Origin: Sphingomonas sp. CBMAI 2297
GTDB taxonomy: Bacteria; Pseudomonadota; Alphaproteobacteria; Sphingomonadales; Sphingomonadaceae
Assembly (NCBI RefSeq): GCF_029870595.1
Contig: NZ_JAPDIR010000002.1
Coordinates: 310,001 to 374,000 of the forward strand
Direction of reading: 5' to 3'
Length of the DNA stretch: 64,000 bases
In this document: positions 61,966 through 64,000 of the stretch, one piece after another
How positions within the stretch are numbered: the stretch's first letter is position 1
Layout of the letters: the number at the start of each line of letters is the position of its first letter
Program-made: the position numbers and the translations under genes
The notes under the pieces: generated by a model
Seen by the model: only the letters and a program-made list of their open reading frames with translations
Told to the model about the DNA's origin: nothing
Database searches by the model: none

Positions 61966-63123
61966 ATGCGGCGGAGGCTGTTCTTGAAGCGGGCGGCGCT
62001 GCTCGCCCTGGGCGGGTGCGGGGCGATCATTCTGCCGGGGTTGCTGGGAATCGGGCCGGTCGCGACCATCATCGCGACTTTCGGGTCGCCGCCGCGGCCC
62101 TTCGATGCGGCGCGCGTGCCACCCGGGCCCGATTATGCCCGGGCCGATGCCTGGCTGGCGTTTCCGGGGCGCAACGGGCTGGAGCGCTCGACGCCGCCGG
62201 GCATGGCTGCCGTCGAAGAGGCCGGGGCGCCGGCCGATGTCTTCTTCATCCACCCGACGACCTATCAGCAGAGCGATGTCTGGAACGTCGCCTATGGCGT
62301 CTCGTCCGAATTCGATCCCGCCGTCCTTCTCGGCCAGGCCAGCGCGTTCAACGGTTGCTGCCGCATCTTCGCGCCACAATATCGCCAGGCCTCGCTGCGT
62401 GCGCTGGAGAAGAGCCGCCCGGCGGTGGCGCTCGCCTATGCCGATGTCGCGCGGGCCTTTCGCCATTTCATCGCGCATGAGAATCGCGGGCGGCCATTCC
62501 TGATCGCCGCGCACAGCCAGGGCGCGATGCACGCGGTCCGCCTGCTTCAGGCGGAGATACTCGGCACGCCGCACCAGGCCAGGCTGGTCGCCGCCTATGT
62601 GATCGGGGCCTATGCGCCATCGGATTTCGGAACGATCGGCCTGCCGGTCTGCGACGATGCCCGCCAAACCGGTTGCATCCTCTCCTGGAACACCAGCCAG
62701 ACCGGGCGGACCGGCGCGTTTCGCCTGGTGCGCGACAAGAGCTATTGGTGGCGCGGCCGCGAGAAGGACAAGGGCCAGCCGCCGGCGATCTGCGTCAATC
62801 CATTGACCTGGCGTCGCGAGGGGGCCGCGCCCGCCGCCGCGAATCCCGGCAGCCTGCCCTTCCCCCAGGGGCGGGCCGACGCGCCGGGCAGGACCCTGGC
62901 GACGCTGACGCCGCATCTCACCGGGGCCGTGTGCGAGGCGGGATTGCTCAATGTCGACATCCCATGGTCCGCCCCGCGCGGTTTCCAGGATGTCCTGAGC
63001 GTTCTCTTCGGCAGCTATCACCTCGGTGACTATGGCATCTTCTATGCGGCGATCCGGCGCAATGCCATGGAACGCGTCGACGCCTGGAGAGCGGCGCACC
63101 GGGATCGGGCCGCCACAGGCTAG
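61966..63123 (+). CDS. DUF3089 alpha/beta-hydrolase
   Basis: A 385-residue protein of the DUF3089 group of alpha/beta hydrolases. A twin-basic start MRRRLFLKRAALLALGG precedes a membrane-anchor segment; FFIHPTTYQQSDVWN is the family's N-terminal mark and AAHSQGAMH contains the GxSxG-like nucleophile (HSQG). Its start codon directly abuts the receptor's stop codon, so the two form an operon. It may hydrolyse an ester of the imported substrate. Confidence 0.85.
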   Translation: MRRRLFLKRAALLALGGCGAIILPGLLGIGPVATIIATFGSPPRPFDAARVPPGPDYARADAWLAFPGRNGLERSTPPGMAAVEEAGAPADVFFIHPTTYQQSDVWNVAYGVSSEFDPAVLLGQASAFNGCCRIFAPQYRQASLRALEKSRPAVALAYADVARAFRHFIAHENRGRPFLIAAHSQGAMHAVRLLQAEILGTPHQARLVAAYVIGAYAPSDFGTIGLPVCDDARQTGCILSWNTSQTGRTGAFRLVRDKSYWWRGREKDKGQPPAICVNPLTWRREGAAPAAANPGSLPFPQGRADAPGRTLATLTPHLTGAVCEAGLLNVDIPWSAPRGFQDVLSVLFGSYHLGDYGIFYAAIRRNAMERVDAWRAAHRDRAATG

Positions 63124-63415
63124 GTTGGGAACCCAAACAAGTACTTGATTTTCTACCGTCATCCCGGCCTTGCGCCGGGATCCCGCTTCTTCCTGTGCTG
63201 GCGAGACAGCGGGACCCCGGCTCAAGGCCGGGGTGACGAAGGAGGAATATGAGTCCCCAACCTAGGGGGCGAGCGCCTCTGCCGGGCGGCTAGCCGGGCT
63301 TGGGAGGGGGATAGGCTTGCTGTTGTCCACAGCCATTGCGGACGGCGCCACACTACCCATGTTGCCTCGACCCGCGCCGAGCCCCTAGATGCGGGGCTCA
63401 GCCATTTCGGAAACC
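63124..63415. repeat. Repeat-containing gap before trxB
   Basis: This 292-base gap contains a REP-type palindrome (63158-63238) and the motif AATATGAGTCCCCAACCTAG (63247-63266), an exact copy of one end of the inverted-repeat element at 37483-37734. The stretch TAGGTTGGGAACCC at 63122 looks like a partial opposite end. No gene is evident. Confidence 0.7.
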
Positions 63416-64000
63416 ATGATGACCGCCACCCATTCGACTCGCATGCTGATCCTCGGTTCCGGCCCGGCCGGCCTGACCGCCGCCATCTATGGCGCGCGCG
63501 CCGGCCTGTCGCCGATCGTGGTGCAGGGCATCCAGCCGGGCGGCCAGCTGATGACCACCACCGATGTCGAGAATTATCCCGGCTTCCGCGACGTGATCCA
63601 GGGCCCGTGGCTGATGCAGGAGATGCAGGCCCAGGCCGAGCATGTCGGCGCGCAGATGATGTGGGACACGATCGTCGAGGTCGACGTCTCGCAGCGCCCG
63701 TTCCGCATGGTGGGCGACAGCGGCACCGTCTATCTGGGCGATGTGCTGGTGATCGCCACCGGCGCCCAGGCCAAGTGGCTGGGCCTCGATTCGGAGCGGC
63801 TGCTCCAGGGCAAGGGCGTGAGCGCCTGCGCCACCTGCGACGGCTTCTTCTTCCGCGGCAAGAAGGTCGCGGTGATCGGCGGCGGCAACACCGCGGTGGA
63901 AGAGGCGCTCTACCTTACCAATCACAGCCATGACGTGACGGTGATCCACCGCCGCGATTCGTTCCGCGCCGAGAAGATCCTGCAGCAGCGCCTGTTCGCC
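63416..64000 (+). CDS. trxB: Thioredoxin reductase TrxB (5' part, runs off the window)
   Basis: FAD/NADPH-dependent reductase of thioredoxin; 195 codons are visible and the rest lies beyond the window. The FAD motif is [20 protein letters not shown] (12-30), the redox disulfide CATC (Cys138 and Cys141) in [13 protein letters not shown], the NADPH motif [11 protein letters not shown] (154-164) and [10 protein letters not shown] (178-187), all with the E. coli TrxB order. Two start codons in tandem (ATGATG at 63416) make the exact start uncertain by one codon. Confidence 0.95.
   Translation, partial: MMTATHSTRMLILGSGPAGLTAAIYGARAGLSPIVVQGIQPGGQLMTTTDVENYPGFRDVIQGPWLMQEMQAQAEHVGAQMMWDTIVEVDVSQRPFRMVGDSGTVYLGDVLVIATGAQAKWLGLDSERLLQGKGVSACATCDGFFFRGKKVAVIGGGNTAVEEALYLTNHSHDVTVIHRRDSFRAEKILQQRLFA

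Overview
The window is one contiguous stretch of high-GC chromosome, most probably from a sphingomonad (Alphaproteobacteria, Sphingomonadales; Sphingomonas-like). Supporting signs are three long TonB-dependent receptors, frequent signal peptides ending in Ala-x-Ala, a System I cytochrome c maturation operon, an ECF41-type sigma factor beside an AhpD-like protein, and a palindromic repeat (GTCATCCCCGC..GCGGGGATGAC) scattered between genes. All assignments come from reading the sequence; no database search was possible.

Layout. 0-6 kb: TonB receptor, an OmpR-type two-component pair and an NAD-dependent epimerase. 6-18.6 kb: protein quality control (clpP, clpX, lon) and HU, interrupted by an NCS1 nucleobase transporter flanked by two related membrane proteins, and by a tandem pair of M1 aminopeptidases in an operon with a methyltransferase. 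18.7-25.2 kb: tRNA-Val, a small lipoprotein, an M13 peptidase, a class B3-like metallo-beta-lactamase divergent from an EamA exporter, with a decayed tandem duplication of their shared 5' region, and an amidohydrolase. 25.2-32 kb: a lipoprotein and TonB receptor behind six 11-bp-phased Pho-box-like heptamers, then a prolyl-hydroxylase-like dioxygenase and an orphan GspE-like ATPase with degraded motifs; this may be a reduced phosphate-starvation/type II secretion locus.

32-39.4 kb is the most accessory-looking part. It holds tRNA-His, a leucine-dehydrogenase-type enzyme, an AraC regulator with an AT-richer 5' half, an unrecognised 301-residue protein, an AhpD/ECF41 module with a matching ECF41 promoter, repeats, and a double-glycine-leader peptide followed in another frame by an NleD/M91-like zinc peptidase and a small partner gene. 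I consider that last group the best candidate for an undescribed toxin/bacteriocin-type system.

39.6-44.5 kb: ccmC-ccmD-ccmE-ccmF-ccmG-ccmH-ccmI with overlapping genes. 44.5-49.6 kb: GNAT acetyltransferase, alanine dehydrogenase divergent from its likely Lrp/AsnC regulator, kup, a 2H phosphoesterase and tRNA-Met. 49.6-51.7 kb: small membrane/periplasmic proteins of unknown role. 51.8-63.1 kb: a five-gene minus-strand catabolic operon (M20 amidohydrolase, GMC oxidoreductase, aldehyde dehydrogenase, MFS transporter, DUF2817 peptidase), an AraC/PchR-like regulator, a divergent TonB receptor and a DUF3089 hydrolase, which read together as uptake and breakdown of an unknown N-acylated amino-alcohol-like compound. 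The window ends inside trxB.
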